Below, in pieces: positions 34,079 to 42,992 of a DNA stretch of 64,000 nt. Below the pieces are notes generated by a model. That model did no database searches. It saw only the letters and a list, made by a program, of their open reading frames with translations, and had not been told where the DNA came from. The stretch spans positions 124,001-188,000 of the forward strand of contig NZ_VOHA01000006.1 in assembly GCF_007859315.1 (NCBI RefSeq), read 5' to 3'. Position numbers and translations under genes: made by a program. Source of the stretch: Reyranella sp. CPCC 100927. Lineage in GTDB: Bacteria; Pseudomonadota; Alphaproteobacteria; Reyranellales; Reyranellaceae. The first letter of the stretch is position 1. Each line of letters begins with the position of its first letter.

Positions 34079-34852
34079 CTACCGCGCCTGCATGCGGGCG
34101 CCGGCGTCGACGCTGATGGTCGTCGCGTTGAGGTAGGTGTTCTCGGCGATGTGCCGTACCAGCGCCGCGAACTCGTCGGGCCGGCCCATGCGGTTGGGAT
34201 AGAGGATCATGCGGTCGACGATGGACTGCGAGACCTTGGGCGGCAGGCCGGCCACCATTGCCGTGTCGAACAGCCCGGGTGCGATCGACACCACGCGGAT
34301 GCCGTGCTCGGCCAGATCGCGCGCTACCGGCAGGGTCAATCCCATTACGCCGGCCTTGCTGGCGGCATAGGCGGCCTGGCCGACCTGACCCTGCCAGGCG
34401 GCGCCCGACGAGGTGTTGATGATCACGCCGCGCTCGCCGGTCTCGTCGTCGGGCGCATTGGCCAGCATCGCCAGCGCCGCGAAGCGGATGACGTTGAAGG
34501 TGCCGGTCAGATTGACGCCGATGACCTTGTTCCAGATCGCCATTGGGAAGGGCTCGCCCTTGGACACGGTCTTTGCCGAATCGGGGACGCCGGCGCAGTT
34601 GACCGCGACATGCACGGCGCCGAAGGCGGCGAGTGCCTGCTCGATACCGGCCTTCACGCTCGCCTCGTCGGCAACGTCGACAACGCAGGTCACCGCGCGC
34701 TCGCCCAGCGCCTTGCGCAGGTCCGCCAGGCGCGCCGCATCGCGGTCGAAGCCGACAATCCGGGCCCCGGCGTCGGCCAATGCCCGGCACGATCCGAAAC
34801 CCAGTCCCGAAGCGGCGCCCGTGACGACCGCGACCTTGTCTTTCAGCTGCAT
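34079..34852 (-). CDS. SDR-family oxidoreductase (type II 3-hydroxyacyl-CoA dehydrogenase-like)
   Basis: 257 residues. Seen: T-G-A-A-S-G-L-G at 12-19, F-D-R-D after strand 2 (Asp suggests NAD+), N-C-A-G-V in place of NNAG, I-I-N-T-S-S, a Y-A-A-S-K catalytic pair, and S-I-A-P-G-L-F-D-T-A-M. The A-F-G-x-V-H-V-A-V-N-C-A-G segment and F-N-V-I-R-F-A-A resemble HSD17B10-type (type II) hydroxyacyl-CoA dehydrogenases. It precedes no gene on its strand; a palindromic repeat separates it from the thiolase gene. Confidence 0.9.
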   Translation of the reverse strand: MQLKDKVAVVTGAASGLGFGSCRALADAGARIVGFDRDAARLADLRKALGERAVTCVVDVADEASVKAGIEQALAAFGAVHVAVNCAGVPDSAKTVSKGEPFPMAIWNKVIGVNLTGTFNVIRFAALAMLANAPDDETGERGVIINTSSGAAWQGQVGQAAYAASKAGVMGLTLPVARDLAEHGIRVVSIAPGLFDTAMVAGLPPKVSQSIVDRMILYPNRMGRPDEFAALVRHIAENTYLNATTISVDAGARMQAR

Positions 34853-34875
34853 TGAAGCCCTCTCAATCAGACAAC

Positions 34876-34961
34876 GTCATCCCGAGCGGCAGCGAGGGAT
34901 CTCCTGCGCGTGAGCTATGGTGCGCCACTCACAGGAGATCCCTCGCTACGCTCGGGATGAC
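34876..34961. repeat. Long palindromic intergenic repeat
   Basis: A ~31-base arm starting GTCATCCCGAGCG (34876-34906) and a 30-base arm ending CGCTCGGGATGAC (34932-34961) are inverted copies with one indel and one mismatch. A partial third copy of the tip follows (CGCTCGGAACGACAG to about 34984). Related sequences lie at 20828-20891 and, as a fragment, near 39725. It separates two co-directional minus-strand genes. Confidence 0.8.
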
Positions 34962-34989
34962 AGGGATACGCTCGGAACGACAGAGAAGG

Positions 34990-36231
34990 TCACCGGCCCA
35001 GAATGGTGACGCACGCCACGGCTTCCTCGATGCCGTGCAGGCCGCCGCCGTTCTCGGCCAGCGCGATGCGCGCACCCTCGACCTGGCGCGCGCCGGCTTC
35101 GCCGCGCAGCTGCGTCACCAGCTCGTGGATCTGGCCGATGCCCGTGGCGCCGACGGGATGGCCCTTCGATTCGAGGCCGCCGGAGGGGTTCACCGGGATG
35201 CGACCGCCGATCGTCGTCTCGCCACGCTCGGAAATCGCGCCGCCGTCGCCGAAGGCGCAGAAACCGAGATTCTCGATCTGGATGACCTCGCCCATGGCGG
35301 TGGCGTCGTGCACCTCGGCGACCGAGATGTCGGTGGGTCCCACGCCGGCCTTGTCGTAGGCGCGCCGGGCGGCGCGCGCCGTGCAGTGCTTCTCGACCTC
35401 CGACGGATCGCGGTCGCTGCCGGTCTGCACGACGCAGGCCATGACGCGAATGGCGCGGCGCTCGTCGATGCCGAGCTTCTTCAGCCCGCTCCGGGTGGCG
35501 ACGACGGCGGCCGCGGCGCCATCGGAGATCGGCGAGCACATCGGCAGGGTCAGCGGGTAGGTGATCGGCGGCGCCTTGAGAACATCCTCGACGCTGTAGG
35601 CGTCGCGGAACTGCGACAGCGGATTCTCGACCGAGTGCCGGTGGTTCTTGGCCGCGACGGCGGCGAGCTGGCGCTGGGTGGTGCCGAAACGCTTCATGTG
35701 CTGGCGCGAAAAGGCGGCGTAGACGTCCATGAACACGCTGTAGGGCTTGTCCGACGTGGTGCCGGCCGGCACGTCGACACCTTCGCCGAGCTTCAGCAGG
35801 CGTTCGCGGATCTCGCCCTCGCGGCTCACGTCCCAGGCGCTGTCGAAGGATGCGAACATCAGCTTGCGGTCGGTGGAGAACATCTTCTCGGCGCCGAGCG
35901 CCAGGGCCACGTCGCCTTCACCGGCCTTGAGGAAGGTGACGGCGAGGCTGAAGGCCGTGGAACCGCTGGCGCAGGCGTTCTCGACGTTCACCACCGGGAT
36001 GCCGCCGATGCCCATCGAGCGCAGCGCGATTTCGCCGCGGATCATGTGCTGGCGCTCCATGTGGCCCTGCGAGGCATTGCCGAAGAAGGCGGCCTCGACC
36101 GCCGACCTGTCGACGCCGGCATCGGTCAGTGCCGCATCGACGGCGTTCTTCGACAGGGTCTTCATGTCGCTGTCGAGCATGCGACCGAACGGCGTCATGC
36201 CGACGCCGACCACGTAGATGTCTTCCATCAT
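34990..36231 (-). CDS. SCP2-type thiolase / acetyl-CoA acetyltransferase family protein
   Basis: 413 residues. Seen: V-N-V-E-N-A-C-A-S-G-S near residue 87-97 with the nucleophilic Cys, E-V-H-D-A-T near 295, N-P-S-G-G-L, and G-H-P-V-G-A-T-G near 355 with the second catalytic His. The late Cys of classic thiolases is replaced by sequence typical of the sterol-carrier-protein (SCP2) thiolase group. In bacteria these often act on steroid side chains or other bulky acyl-CoAs and need a DUF35/MaoC partner, which is not present nearby. The stop of the CaiB-like gene lies eight bases after this start on the same strand, so the two form an operon with caiB-like first. Confidence 0.92.
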   Translation of the reverse strand: MMEDIYVVGVGMTPFGRMLDSDMKTLSKNAVDAALTDAGVDRSAVEAAFFGNASQGHMERQHMIRGEIALRSMGIGGIPVVNVENACASGSTAFSLAVTFLKAGEGDVALALGAEKMFSTDRKLMFASFDSAWDVSREGEIRERLLKLGEGVDVPAGTTSDKPYSVFMDVYAAFSRQHMKRFGTTQRQLAAVAAKNHRHSVENPLSQFRDAYSVEDVLKAPPITYPLTLPMCSPISDGAAAAVVATRSGLKKLGIDERRAIRVMACVVQTGSDRDPSEVEKHCTARAARRAYDKAGVGPTDISVAEVHDATAMGEVIQIENLGFCAFGDGGAISERGETTIGGRIPVNPSGGLESKGHPVGATGIGQIHELVTQLRGEAGARQVEGARIALAENGGGLHGIEEAVACVTILGR

Positions 36232-36239
36232 ATCCTCCC

Positions 36240-37349
36240 TCAGCCCTTCGTCCCGGCGCGGGATGTCAGGATTTCCTCGGTGTGCTCGCCCAACCCCGGC
36301 ACGTCGCGGCGCGGGCCGGGACGCTCGCCGGAGAACACCAGCGGCTGGGCGACATGCCAGCGCGGCGCGGCGCCGCTACCCGCAACGTTGTGGAACATGC
36401 CGCGCTCGCGGAAATGCGGATCGGCCGCGGTCTCGGCCAGCGTGTTCACCGGCCCCCATGGAATGCCGGCTGCGTCGAGCCCGGCGCCCCAGGCGTCGCG
36501 ATCGCGCGTCGCCATGATGCCGGCGATGCGCCGGGATAGCGTTGCCGTCTGCGCGACCCGCTCGTGTCGCGTCAACGCTGCGACGTCGTCCATGCCGACC
36601 AGCGCGCAGAACGGCCGCCAGAACCAGTCCTCATGCGCGATCGAGAGCGATAGCAGCTTGCCGTCGGCGCAGCGGAACAGACCGTAGGCCGGCTCGGCAC
36701 CGATGTCGGCGATCGGCGCGCCGTTCAGCACCGGTCCGATCATCACCGACATCCAGGAGACCAGCCCGTCGGTCATCGAGACGTCGACATGCTTGCCGCG
36801 ACCGGTGCGGGTGCGCTCGAACAGGGCGGCCAGGGTCCCCAGCGCCGCGAACATGCCGGACGACAGATCGCCGACGGCGACATCGCCCGGATGCGTCGTC
36901 GTGCTGGTCTCGGCTTGGCGGAACAGGAAGCCGGCAACGGCCTGGTAGGAGATGTCGTGCGCCGGCCGGTCACGATAGGGGCCGGTCTGCCCGAAGCCCG
37001 AGATCGAGACATAGACCAGCCGCGGGTTCAGCGCCGCCGTCGCCTCGTAGCCGAAGCCGAGGCGATCCATGGTGCCGGGACGAAAGCCCTCCATCAGCAC
37101 GTCGGCGCTATTCACAAGGTCGCGCAGGGCCTGCCGGCCGGCATCGGTCTTCAGGTCCAGGGCCACCGAGCGCTTGTTGCGGTTCAGTGCTGCGTGAAAG
37201 GCGGGAAACTGCCGCGCCGGATCGCCGCCGCCCGGCCGCTCGACCAGGATCACGTCGGCACCGAGGTCGGCCAGCAGCAACGTGGCGTAGGGGCCAGGAT
37301 ACTGCTCCGCGAGACTGACGATCCTGATGCCGTCGAGGGACAGGCTCAT
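36240..37349 (-). CDS. CaiB/BaiF-type (family III) CoA-transferase
   Basis: 369 residues from ATG 37349, preceded by AGGAG; an in-frame ATG at 37367 is less well placed. Seen: I-V-S-L-A-E-Q-Y-P-G-P-Y-A near the N-terminus, D-L-G-A-D-V-I-L-V-E-R-P-G-G-G-D, N-R-N-K-R-S-V-A-L-D-L-K, and V-A-V-G-D-L-S-S-G with the Asp that forms the aspartyl-CoA intermediate. Transfers CoA between carboxylic acids, or acts as an acyl-CoA racemase in close relatives. Operon partner: the SCP2-type thiolase. Confidence 0.93.
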   Translation of the reverse strand: MSLSLDGIRIVSLAEQYPGPYATLLLADLGADVILVERPGGGDPARQFPAFHAALNRNKRSVALDLKTDAGRQALRDLVNSADVLMEGFRPGTMDRLGFGYEATAALNPRLVYVSISGFGQTGPYRDRPAHDISYQAVAGFLFRQAETSTTTHPGDVAVGDLSSGMFAALGTLAALFERTRTGRGKHVDVSMTDGLVSWMSVMIGPVLNGAPIADIGAEPAYGLFRCADGKLLSLSIAHEDWFWRPFCALVGMDDVAALTRHERVAQTATLSRRIAGIMATRDRDAWGAGLDAAGIPWGPVNTLAETAADPHFRERGMFHNVAGSGAAPRWHVAQPLVFSGERPGPRRDVPGLGEHTEEILTSRAGTKG

Positions 37350-37452
37350 CCCCGATACTCCTTGCACGACTTTCCAGACAGTCTAGGATATGACTCATAG
37401 AACAATCAGTTTACTCAAAAGTCAAATCTTGTGGAACCAAGGAGAACGCACG

Positions 37453-38235
37453 ATGGCGGGAGCCGTTCTGTCTGAAGTCCGCGGCGGGGCGATGTGGATC
37501 ACACTCAACCGCCCCGATGCCCTGAACGCCATCACCCCCGAGGTGGTGACCGGCATCAACGCGGCCCTGGAGCGCGCCGCCGCCGACAACACGGTGAAGG
37601 CCGTGGTGCTGACCGGCACCGGCCGTGCCTTCTGCGCCGGCGCCGACCTGAAATTCGTGCGCGGCCAGGTCGGCGGCGAGGGGGCAGTGGGCGGTTTCCT
37701 CAACAGCGTCCTTGCCATGATGGAGCGGCTGGAGACCTGCCCGCGGCCGGTGGTGGCGGCGCTGAACGGCATGGCGCTGGCCGGCGGGCTGGAACTGGTG
37801 CTGTGCTGCGACCTGGTGATCGCCGCCCGCTCGGCCAAGATCGGCGACGCGCACGCCAACTACGGCCTGCTGCCCGGCGGCGGCAGTTCGGTGCGCCTGC
37901 CGCGCAAGATCGGCCCGACCCGCGCCAAGTACCTGCTCTATACCGGCGAGTTCGTACCGGCCGCCGATCTGGTGGCGGCCGGCCTGGTCAACGAGGTGGT
38001 CGACGATGCCGATCTGGTGCCGGCGGTCGAACGCCTGGTCGCCAAGCTGGCGCCCAAGAGCCCGCTGGTGCTGCAGCGCATGAAGGCGCTGGTCGACGAC
38101 GGCCTGCAGCAGCCCAGTGTCACGGCGCTGCGGCTGGAGATCCTGGCCAGCGAAGTCCACGCCCACAGCCACGACATGAAGGAAGGGCTGGCGGCGTTCG
38201 AGGAAAAGCGCAAGCCGAAGTTCATCGGACGTTAG
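37453..38235 (+). CDS. Enoyl-CoA hydratase/isomerase (crotonase) family protein
   Basis: 260 residues from ATG 37453 with AAGGAGAA upstream. Seen: N-R-P-D-A-L-N-A-I-T, the first oxyanion segment C-A-G-A-D-L-K, G-M-A-L-A-G-G-L-E-L with one catalytic Glu, and L-L-P-G-G-G-S-S-V-R-L-P-R. The second Glu expected just before the L-L-P-G segment (P-E-x-x-x-G in hydratases) is Asn or Ala here, so it may be an isomerase or another crotonase activity. Divergent from the CaiB/thiolase operon through a 103-bp A+T-rich gap. Confidence 0.9.
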   Translation: MAGAVLSEVRGGAMWITLNRPDALNAITPEVVTGINAALERAAADNTVKAVVLTGTGRAFCAGADLKFVRGQVGGEGAVGGFLNSVLAMMERLETCPRPVVAALNGMALAGGLELVLCCDLVIAARSAKIGDAHANYGLLPGGGSSVRLPRKIGPTRAKYLLYTGEFVPAADLVAAGLVNEVVDDADLVPAVERLVAKLAPKSPLVLQRMKALVDDGLQQPSVTALRLEILASEVHAHSHDMKEGLAAFEEKRKPKFIGR

Positions 38236-38241
38236 CGCCCT

Positions 38242-38389
38242 ACCTTCCCCCGCTTGCGGGGGAAGGTGCCCGAAGGGCGGATTGGGGGGGTGCTTTGGAC
38301 ACATCGGATGTTCAAATGTCACACCGACCATGGTGCAACAGCCCCCATCCGGCGCTGCGCGCCACCTTCCCCCGCAAGCGGGGGAAGGT
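38242..38389. repeat. Paired-hairpin repeat at a convergent junction
   Basis: ACCTTCCCCCGC/GCGGGGGAAGGT form a 12-bp hairpin at 38242-38267, and the same arms recur as a hairpin at 38364-38389. The bases between (GCCCGAAGGGCGGATTGG... to ...CCCCCATCCGGCGC) are weakly inverted too. The element fills the gap between the crotonase and livK stops. Confidence 0.8.
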
Positions 38390-38398
38390 ATTCAGCCA

Positions 38399-39619
38399 TC
38401 ACCACTTGTTCAGCACCGGCACCGGTGCGTTCCGGGCGGCGGCGACGTACTTGCCGTCCTTGATCGTGCCGATGCCCGCCGACAGGCCGGCAATCGGGAA
38501 CGGCGCCTCCTTGGTGAAGGTCAGGTCCGAGAAGGTGCCGAAGATCTGCTCGGACGGGATCGGCATGGTGAGCATCGTCTCGCGGATGGCCTCGCCGGTG
38601 ACCTTGCCGGCGCCGACCCGCTTGGCCGTCGCCTCGACGGCGCGCAGCGCCACCAGCACCTGGCCCATGCCCTGAATGGTCGTCACCGACCACTGCACCT
38701 TCATATTGTGCTTGCTGCTGAGCATCTCGAAGAAGGTGCGGGCGGGCGTCTTCTCGTCGGTTGGCACCGACATGGCGTAGACCTCGAAGTCGCCTTCCAT
38801 CTGCTTGATGTCGCCCACGGCGCGGCCCGAATCGAACATGCCGTTGTGCGAGCTCATCAGGATGGGCACTTTCTTGCCCAGCGCCTGCATGGCCCGCTTG
38901 GCGGCGACCACGGCGGCGGTGTTGGTCTGGATCGAGATCACCTCGGCGCCCTTGCGCAGGACGCGGCTGACCTGGGTCGTGAGGTCGGTGGGTTGCACCT
39001 CGGTGAACACCGACTCGACCACCTCGAGCTTATCGGGGTGGTCCTTGGCGTACTTCTCGATGCCCTTCTGCTGGTCGATGTAGGCGGGCGAGGCTTCCGA
39101 GGAGATGATGGCAACCTTCAGCGGTCCGCTGCCGCCGCGTTTGTCACGGAACCAGTTGAAGAAGGCGACGGCCTCGTGGGAGTAGGACGGGCGTGGGTTG
39201 AAGATCCAGGGATCGGGCTTCCAGGCAAAGCCGTAGCCTGCCGTCGACATGATCATCGGCGTCTTGTCGCCGGGCAGGCGGCCTTGCAGCGCCGCGACGT
39301 CCGGCCCACCCAGCCCCAGCACCAGCACGGGATTGAGCTCGGCCTTGATGCCGGGCCACAGGCTCGCGACCTGGGCGGCGTCGTAACGATGGTCGTAATC
39401 CTTGAAGGCCAGCTTGACGCCGAGCTTCTGGCCGACCTCGGCATTCCACCATTCCACGATGGGACGGCGCGAGCCGATGATGTCCTTCATCACGTCGGCG
39501 TAGGGGCCGGTGAAATCGGCCATCGAGGCCATGTTGTAGGTGGTCTGGGCGCTGGCCGGGGACAACGCAGTCGCGGCCACGACCGCCGCGGCGATTGCGG
39601 CGCGTCTCACGATACGCAT
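38399..39619 (-). CDS. Liv-type ABC transporter substrate-binding protein (second system, copy B)
   Basis: A 406-residue type-1 periplasmic binding protein. ATG 39619 follows GGGAGGAAATC. Seen: signal peptide ending P-A-S-A-Q, T-T-Y-N-M-A-S-M-A-D-F-T-G-P-Y-A at the ligand-binding N-terminus, E-W-W-N, and F-K-D-Y-D-H-R-Y-D. It belongs to a different subgroup from the four receptors at 3812-8874. Very similar to the copy at 40693-41916 apart from the signal peptide and scattered changes, so the system has two receptors flanking livF. Last gene of the livG-led operon. Confidence 0.93.
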   Translation of the reverse strand: MRIVRRAAIAAAVVAATALSPASAQTTYNMASMADFTGPYADVMKDIIGSRRPIVEWWNAEVGQKLGVKLAFKDYDHRYDAAQVASLWPGIKAELNPVLVLGLGGPDVAALQGRLPGDKTPMIMSTAGYGFAWKPDPWIFNPRPSYSHEAVAFFNWFRDKRGGSGPLKVAIISSEASPAYIDQQKGIEKYAKDHPDKLEVVESVFTEVQPTDLTTQVSRVLRKGAEVISIQTNTAAVVAAKRAMQALGKKVPILMSSHNGMFDSGRAVGDIKQMEGDFEVYAMSVPTDEKTPARTFFEMLSSKHNMKVQWSVTTIQGMGQVLVALRAVEATAKRVGAGKVTGEAIRETMLTMPIPSEQIFGTFSDLTFTKEAPFPIAGLSAGIGTIKDGKYVAAARNAPVPVLNKW

Positions 39620-39775
39620 GATTTCCTCCCATTCGCTTTGTTTGTGCGGGAACGCTACGCCGTTCGTTCACAAGACAAACACAGAGATGCAGAGGCAATC
39701 CATAGTCGGTTATGAGATCTGCCATCCCGAGCGCAGGATGACGGAGAGCCCATGCGCGACGCTTCCGTCCTTGTT

Positions 39776-40567
39776 CTAGCCCAGCCAGCGCTTGCGGCGG
39801 CGGTAGTGCTTGATGTCGCGGTAGCTCTTGCGCTCGCCCTCGAGGTTGAGGCCGAGATAGAATTCGCGCACGTCCTCGTTGGAGCGCAGGTCGCCGGCGG
39901 CGCCCTCCAGCACGATGCGGCCGTTCTCCATGACATAGCCGTAGTCGGCGATGTCGAGCGCCACGCGCGTGTTCTGCTCGACGATCAGCAGGGTCACGCC
40001 CGACGCCTTGAGGCTGCTCAGCAGGGCGAAGACCTCGTCGACCATCAGCGGCGCCAGGCCCAGCGACGGTTCGTCGATCATGATCAGCTTGGGCTTGGCC
40101 ATCATGGCGCGGCCGATCACCAGCAGCTGCTGCTCGCCGCCGGAGAGGTAGCCCGACGTGCGGTCCTTCAGCGCCGCCAGCCGGCCGATGCGGCTGTAGA
40201 CGTTGTCCAACCGCTCGCGCACGTCGCGCAGCGATGACGCCATGTGGCCGCCGACCACCAGATTCTGCTCGACCGTGAGGTGGCGCAGCACACGGCGGCC
40301 TTCCATGACGTGGATGATGCCGCACTTGACCACGGCAGCGGGATCCTCGTTGTCGATCCGCCTGCCGCCGAAGGTGATCGTGCCCGATGTGACACGGCCG
40401 TCCTCGGTCTTCACGACGTTGGAGATCGCCTTCAACGTGGTCGACTTGCCGGCGCCGTTGCCGCCCAGCAGGGTGACGCACTTGCCGTCGGGCACGTTGA
40501 GCGAGATGCCCTTCACGGCCAGGATCACATCGCTGTAGATCACTTCGACGTTGGTCAGTTCGAGCAC
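39776..40567 (-). CDS. livF: Liv-type ABC transporter ATP-binding protein LivF (second system)
   Basis: A 263-residue ATPase. Seen: Walker A GGNGAGKST near residue 34, signature LSGGEQQLL, Walker B I-M-I-D-E-P-S-L-G-L-A-P. After F-Y-L-G-L it has about 25 extra basic residues (E-R-K-S-Y-R-D-I-K-H-Y-R-R-R-K-R), like the first livF in this window but unrelated in detail. It lies between the two receptor genes rather than next to livG. Confidence 0.94.
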   Translation of the reverse strand: MLELTNVEVIYSDVILAVKGISLNVPDGKCVTLLGGNGAGKSTTLKAISNVVKTEDGRVTSGTITFGGRRIDNEDPAAVVKCGIIHVMEGRRVLRHLTVEQNLVVGGHMASSLRDVRERLDNVYSRIGRLAALKDRTSGYLSGGEQQLLVIGRAMMAKPKLIMIDEPSLGLAPLMVDEVFALLSSLKASGVTLLIVEQNTRVALDIADYGYVMENGRIVLEGAAGDLRSNEDVREFYLGLNLEGERKSYRDIKHYRRRKRWLG

Positions 40568-40596
40568 GATGGTCTCCGGGATGGCTTCATGATCTT

Positions 40597-40683
40597 GCCT
40601 GGGAGCGCGGGCCTCTGGCCCGCATCACGGCGAATGCTACGCTTCGCCTGACATGAGCGGGCGGGACGCCCGCGCTCCCAGGC
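40597..40683. repeat. Composite palindromic repeat (two hairpins in an outer stem), copy 1
   Basis: Outer arms GCCTGGGAGCGCGGG (40597-40611) and CCCGCGCTCCCAGGC (40669-40683) match perfectly. Each arm continues into its own small hairpin (GCGGGCC-TCT-GGCCCGC on the left, GCGGGCG-GGA-CGCCCGC on the right). The right 34 bases are the exact reverse complement of the left 34 bases of the element at 49959-50051. Confidence 0.85.
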
Positions 40684-40692
40684 AGTTTCAGC

Positions 40693-41916
40693 TCACCACT
40701 TGTTGACGGTCGGAACCGGCACGTCCTTGGCCGCGGCGGCATATTTGCCGTCCTTGATCGTGCCGATGCTGACCGTGAGGCCCGACACCGGGAACGGTGC
40801 ATCCTTGGTGAAGGTCAGGCCGGGCAGGATGGTGAACATCTGGTCGGCCGGGATCGGCGTGGCCAGCACCGTCTCGCGGATGGCCTCGCCGGTGATCTTG
40901 TCGGCACCGACGCGCTTGGCCGTCGCCTCGATCGCGCGCAGCGCCACCACGGTCTGGCCCAGGCCCTGCACGGCCGTCACGGTCCACTGCGCCTTCATGC
41001 CGTGCTTGGCGGCCAGCATGTCGAAGAAGGCGCGCGCCGGGGTCTTCTCGTCGGTCGGCACCGACATGGCGTAGACCTCGAAATCGCCTTCCATCTGCTT
41101 GATGTCGCCCAGCGCGCGGCCCGAATCGAGCACGCCGTTGTGCGAGCTCATCAGCACCGGCACGTTCTTGCCCAGTGCCTGCAGCGCCCGCTTGACGGCG
41201 ACCACGGCTGCGGTGTTGGTCTGGATCGAGATCACCTCGGCGCCCTTGCGCACGAGGCGGTTGACCTGGGTGGTGAGATCGGTGGGTTGCACCTCGGTGA
41301 ACACCGACTCGACCACCTCGAGCTTGTCGGGATTCTCCTTGGCGTACTTCTCGATGCCCTTCTGCTGGTCGATGTAGGCCGGCGAGGCTTCCGAGGAGAT
41401 GATGGCGATCTTCAGCGGTCCGCTGCCGCCGCGCTTGGCGCGGAACCAGTTGAAGAAGGCGACGGCCTCGTGCGAGTAGGTCGGCCGCTGGTTGAAGATC
41501 CAGGGATCGGGTTTCCAGGCGAAGCCGTAGCCGGCGGTCGCCATGAACATCGGGACCTTGTCGCCGGGCAGGCGGCCCTGCAGCGCCGCGACGTCGGGGC
41601 CGCCCAGGCCCAGCACGGCGACGGGATTGAGCTCGGCCTTGATGCCGGGCCACAGGCTTGCGACCTGGGCGGCGTCGTAGCGGTGATCGTAGTCCTTGAA
41701 GGCAACCTTGACGCCGAGCTTCTGGCCGACCTCGGCATTCCACCACTCGATGGTGGGGCGGCGCGAGCCCAGCAGGTCCTTCATCACGTCGGCGTAGGGG
41801 CCGGTGAAATCGGCCATCGAGGCGATGTTGTAGGTGGTCTGGGCGCCGGCCGGGGCCGACAGGAGACCCAGCGCCACCGCCGCCGCGGCAATCGGGGCAC
41901 ACTTGAAGACGGACAT
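40693..41916 (-). CDS. Liv-type ABC transporter substrate-binding protein (second system, copy A)
   Basis: 407 residues from ATG 41916, 20 bp after livM stops; the open frame upstream is a shadow of livM. Seen: signal peptide ending P-A-G-A-Q, then the T-T-Y-N-I-A-S-M-A-D-F-T-G-P-Y-A block, E-W-W-N-A-E-V-G-Q-K-L-G-V, and P-A-Y-I-D-Q-Q-K-G-I-E-K-Y-A. Periplasmic receptor of the second importer; ligand unknown. Confidence 0.93.
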   Translation of the reverse strand: MSVFKCAPIAAAAVALGLLSAPAGAQTTYNIASMADFTGPYADVMKDLLGSRRPTIEWWNAEVGQKLGVKVAFKDYDHRYDAAQVASLWPGIKAELNPVAVLGLGGPDVAALQGRLPGDKVPMFMATAGYGFAWKPDPWIFNQRPTYSHEAVAFFNWFRAKRGGSGPLKIAIISSEASPAYIDQQKGIEKYAKENPDKLEVVESVFTEVQPTDLTTQVNRLVRKGAEVISIQTNTAAVVAVKRALQALGKNVPVLMSSHNGVLDSGRALGDIKQMEGDFEVYAMSVPTDEKTPARAFFDMLAAKHGMKAQWTVTAVQGLGQTVVALRAIEATAKRVGADKITGEAIRETVLATPIPADQMFTILPGLTFTKDAPFPVSGLTVSIGTIKDGKYAAAAKDVPVPTVNKW

Positions 41917-41936
41917 GCGTACACTCTCTCCGATTT

Positions 41937-42989
41937 TCAGTAAGGGAAAGGCCAGAGGCGATAGGATCGCTTCATGATGGTCCAGCGGTGCATCAGGCCG
42001 CGCGGCTCGAAGATCAGGAAGGCCGCGATGATGCCGCCCAGGAACACATTCATCGTCGCGAACACGACGTCGCCGCCGAGGGTCGGGAACTGGTGCACCA
42101 GGCTGGGCCCCAGGGTCACGAAGCCCTCGCGGATCGCCGTGATGATGAACACGCCGATCAGGGCGCCGGTCACCGAGCCCATGCCGCCGACGATGATCAT
42201 GGCGATGAACCAGATCGAGTGGAACAGCGTGAACTGGTCGACGGCGACGAAGCGCACGTAATAGGCCCACAGGCCGCCGCCGATGCCGGCGTAGAAGGCG
42301 CCGATCAGGAACGCCGTCGCCTTGGTGCGCACCACGTTGATGCCCATCATGCCCGAGGCGACGTCGTCATCGCGCACGGCAATGAAGGCGCGGCCGTGGT
42401 TGCTGCGCACGATGCCGTAGGCACCGAAGGCCATGATGATGGCGACGACCAGGCACAGATAGTAGATCGACCGGTCGGTGGCGAAGGCGAAGCCGAACAG
42501 CGATGCCGGTTCCAGCGTCAAGCCGTTGGAGGCGCCGAACCACGACGACGGCAGGTTCAGGATCAGGAAATGGAAGAGGGCCTGTGCCGCGATCGTGGTC
42601 AGCGCCAGATAGAAGCCCTTGATGCGCACCGCCGACAGGCCGAAGACGAACCCGAACACGGCCGCCGCCGCCCCGCCCAGCGGGATGCTGAGCCAGAACG
42701 GCAGGCCAGCCTTGGTGGCCAGCACGCCGGTGGCATAGGCGCCGACGCCCATGAACGCCGCCTGGCCCAGGTTGACCTGCCCGGCATAGCCGGTGTTGAT
42801 CTGCAGGCCGATCACGACCACGGCCGAGATCAGCATGGCGGTGGAGATCGCGACCAGCCGCGGTCCGACGACATAGGGCAGCAGGAACAGCAGGGCGATG
42901 AAGATCGCGAACGCGATCCACTGCTTCTGCGTGCGGATCAGCGCCTGGTCGCGGGCGAAGCTGGTGGCGAAGACGCCGGCGGGATCCAT
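41937..42989 (-). CDS. livM: Liv-type ABC transporter permease LivM (second system)
   Basis: A 350-residue inner-membrane permease. Seen: a charged N-terminus (R-D-Q-A-L-I-R-T-Q-K-Q-W), G-Y-A-G-Q-V-N-L-G-Q-A-A-F-M-G near residue 67-81, I-V-G-G-M-G-S-V-T-G-A near 275, and a basic C-terminus. It begins three bases after livH ends. Pairs with LivH to form the channel. Confidence 0.94.
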   Translation of the reverse strand: MDPAGVFATSFARDQALIRTQKQWIAFAIFIALLFLLPYVVGPRLVAISTAMLISAVVVIGLQINTGYAGQVNLGQAAFMGVGAYATGVLATKAGLPFWLSIPLGGAAAAVFGFVFGLSAVRIKGFYLALTTIAAQALFHFLILNLPSSWFGASNGLTLEPASLFGFAFATDRSIYYLCLVVAIIMAFGAYGIVRSNHGRAFIAVRDDDVASGMMGINVVRTKATAFLIGAFYAGIGGGLWAYYVRFVAVDQFTLFHSIWFIAMIIVGGMGSVTGALIGVFIITAIREGFVTLGPSLVHQFPTLGGDVVFATMNVFLGGIIAAFLIFEPRGLMHRWTIMKRSYRLWPFPY

Positions 42990-42992
42990 GCC

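Noticed and set aside
34876-34984. Possible CRISPR array
   Set aside because: The repeats are inverted, not direct, with no regular spacers and no cas genes in the window.
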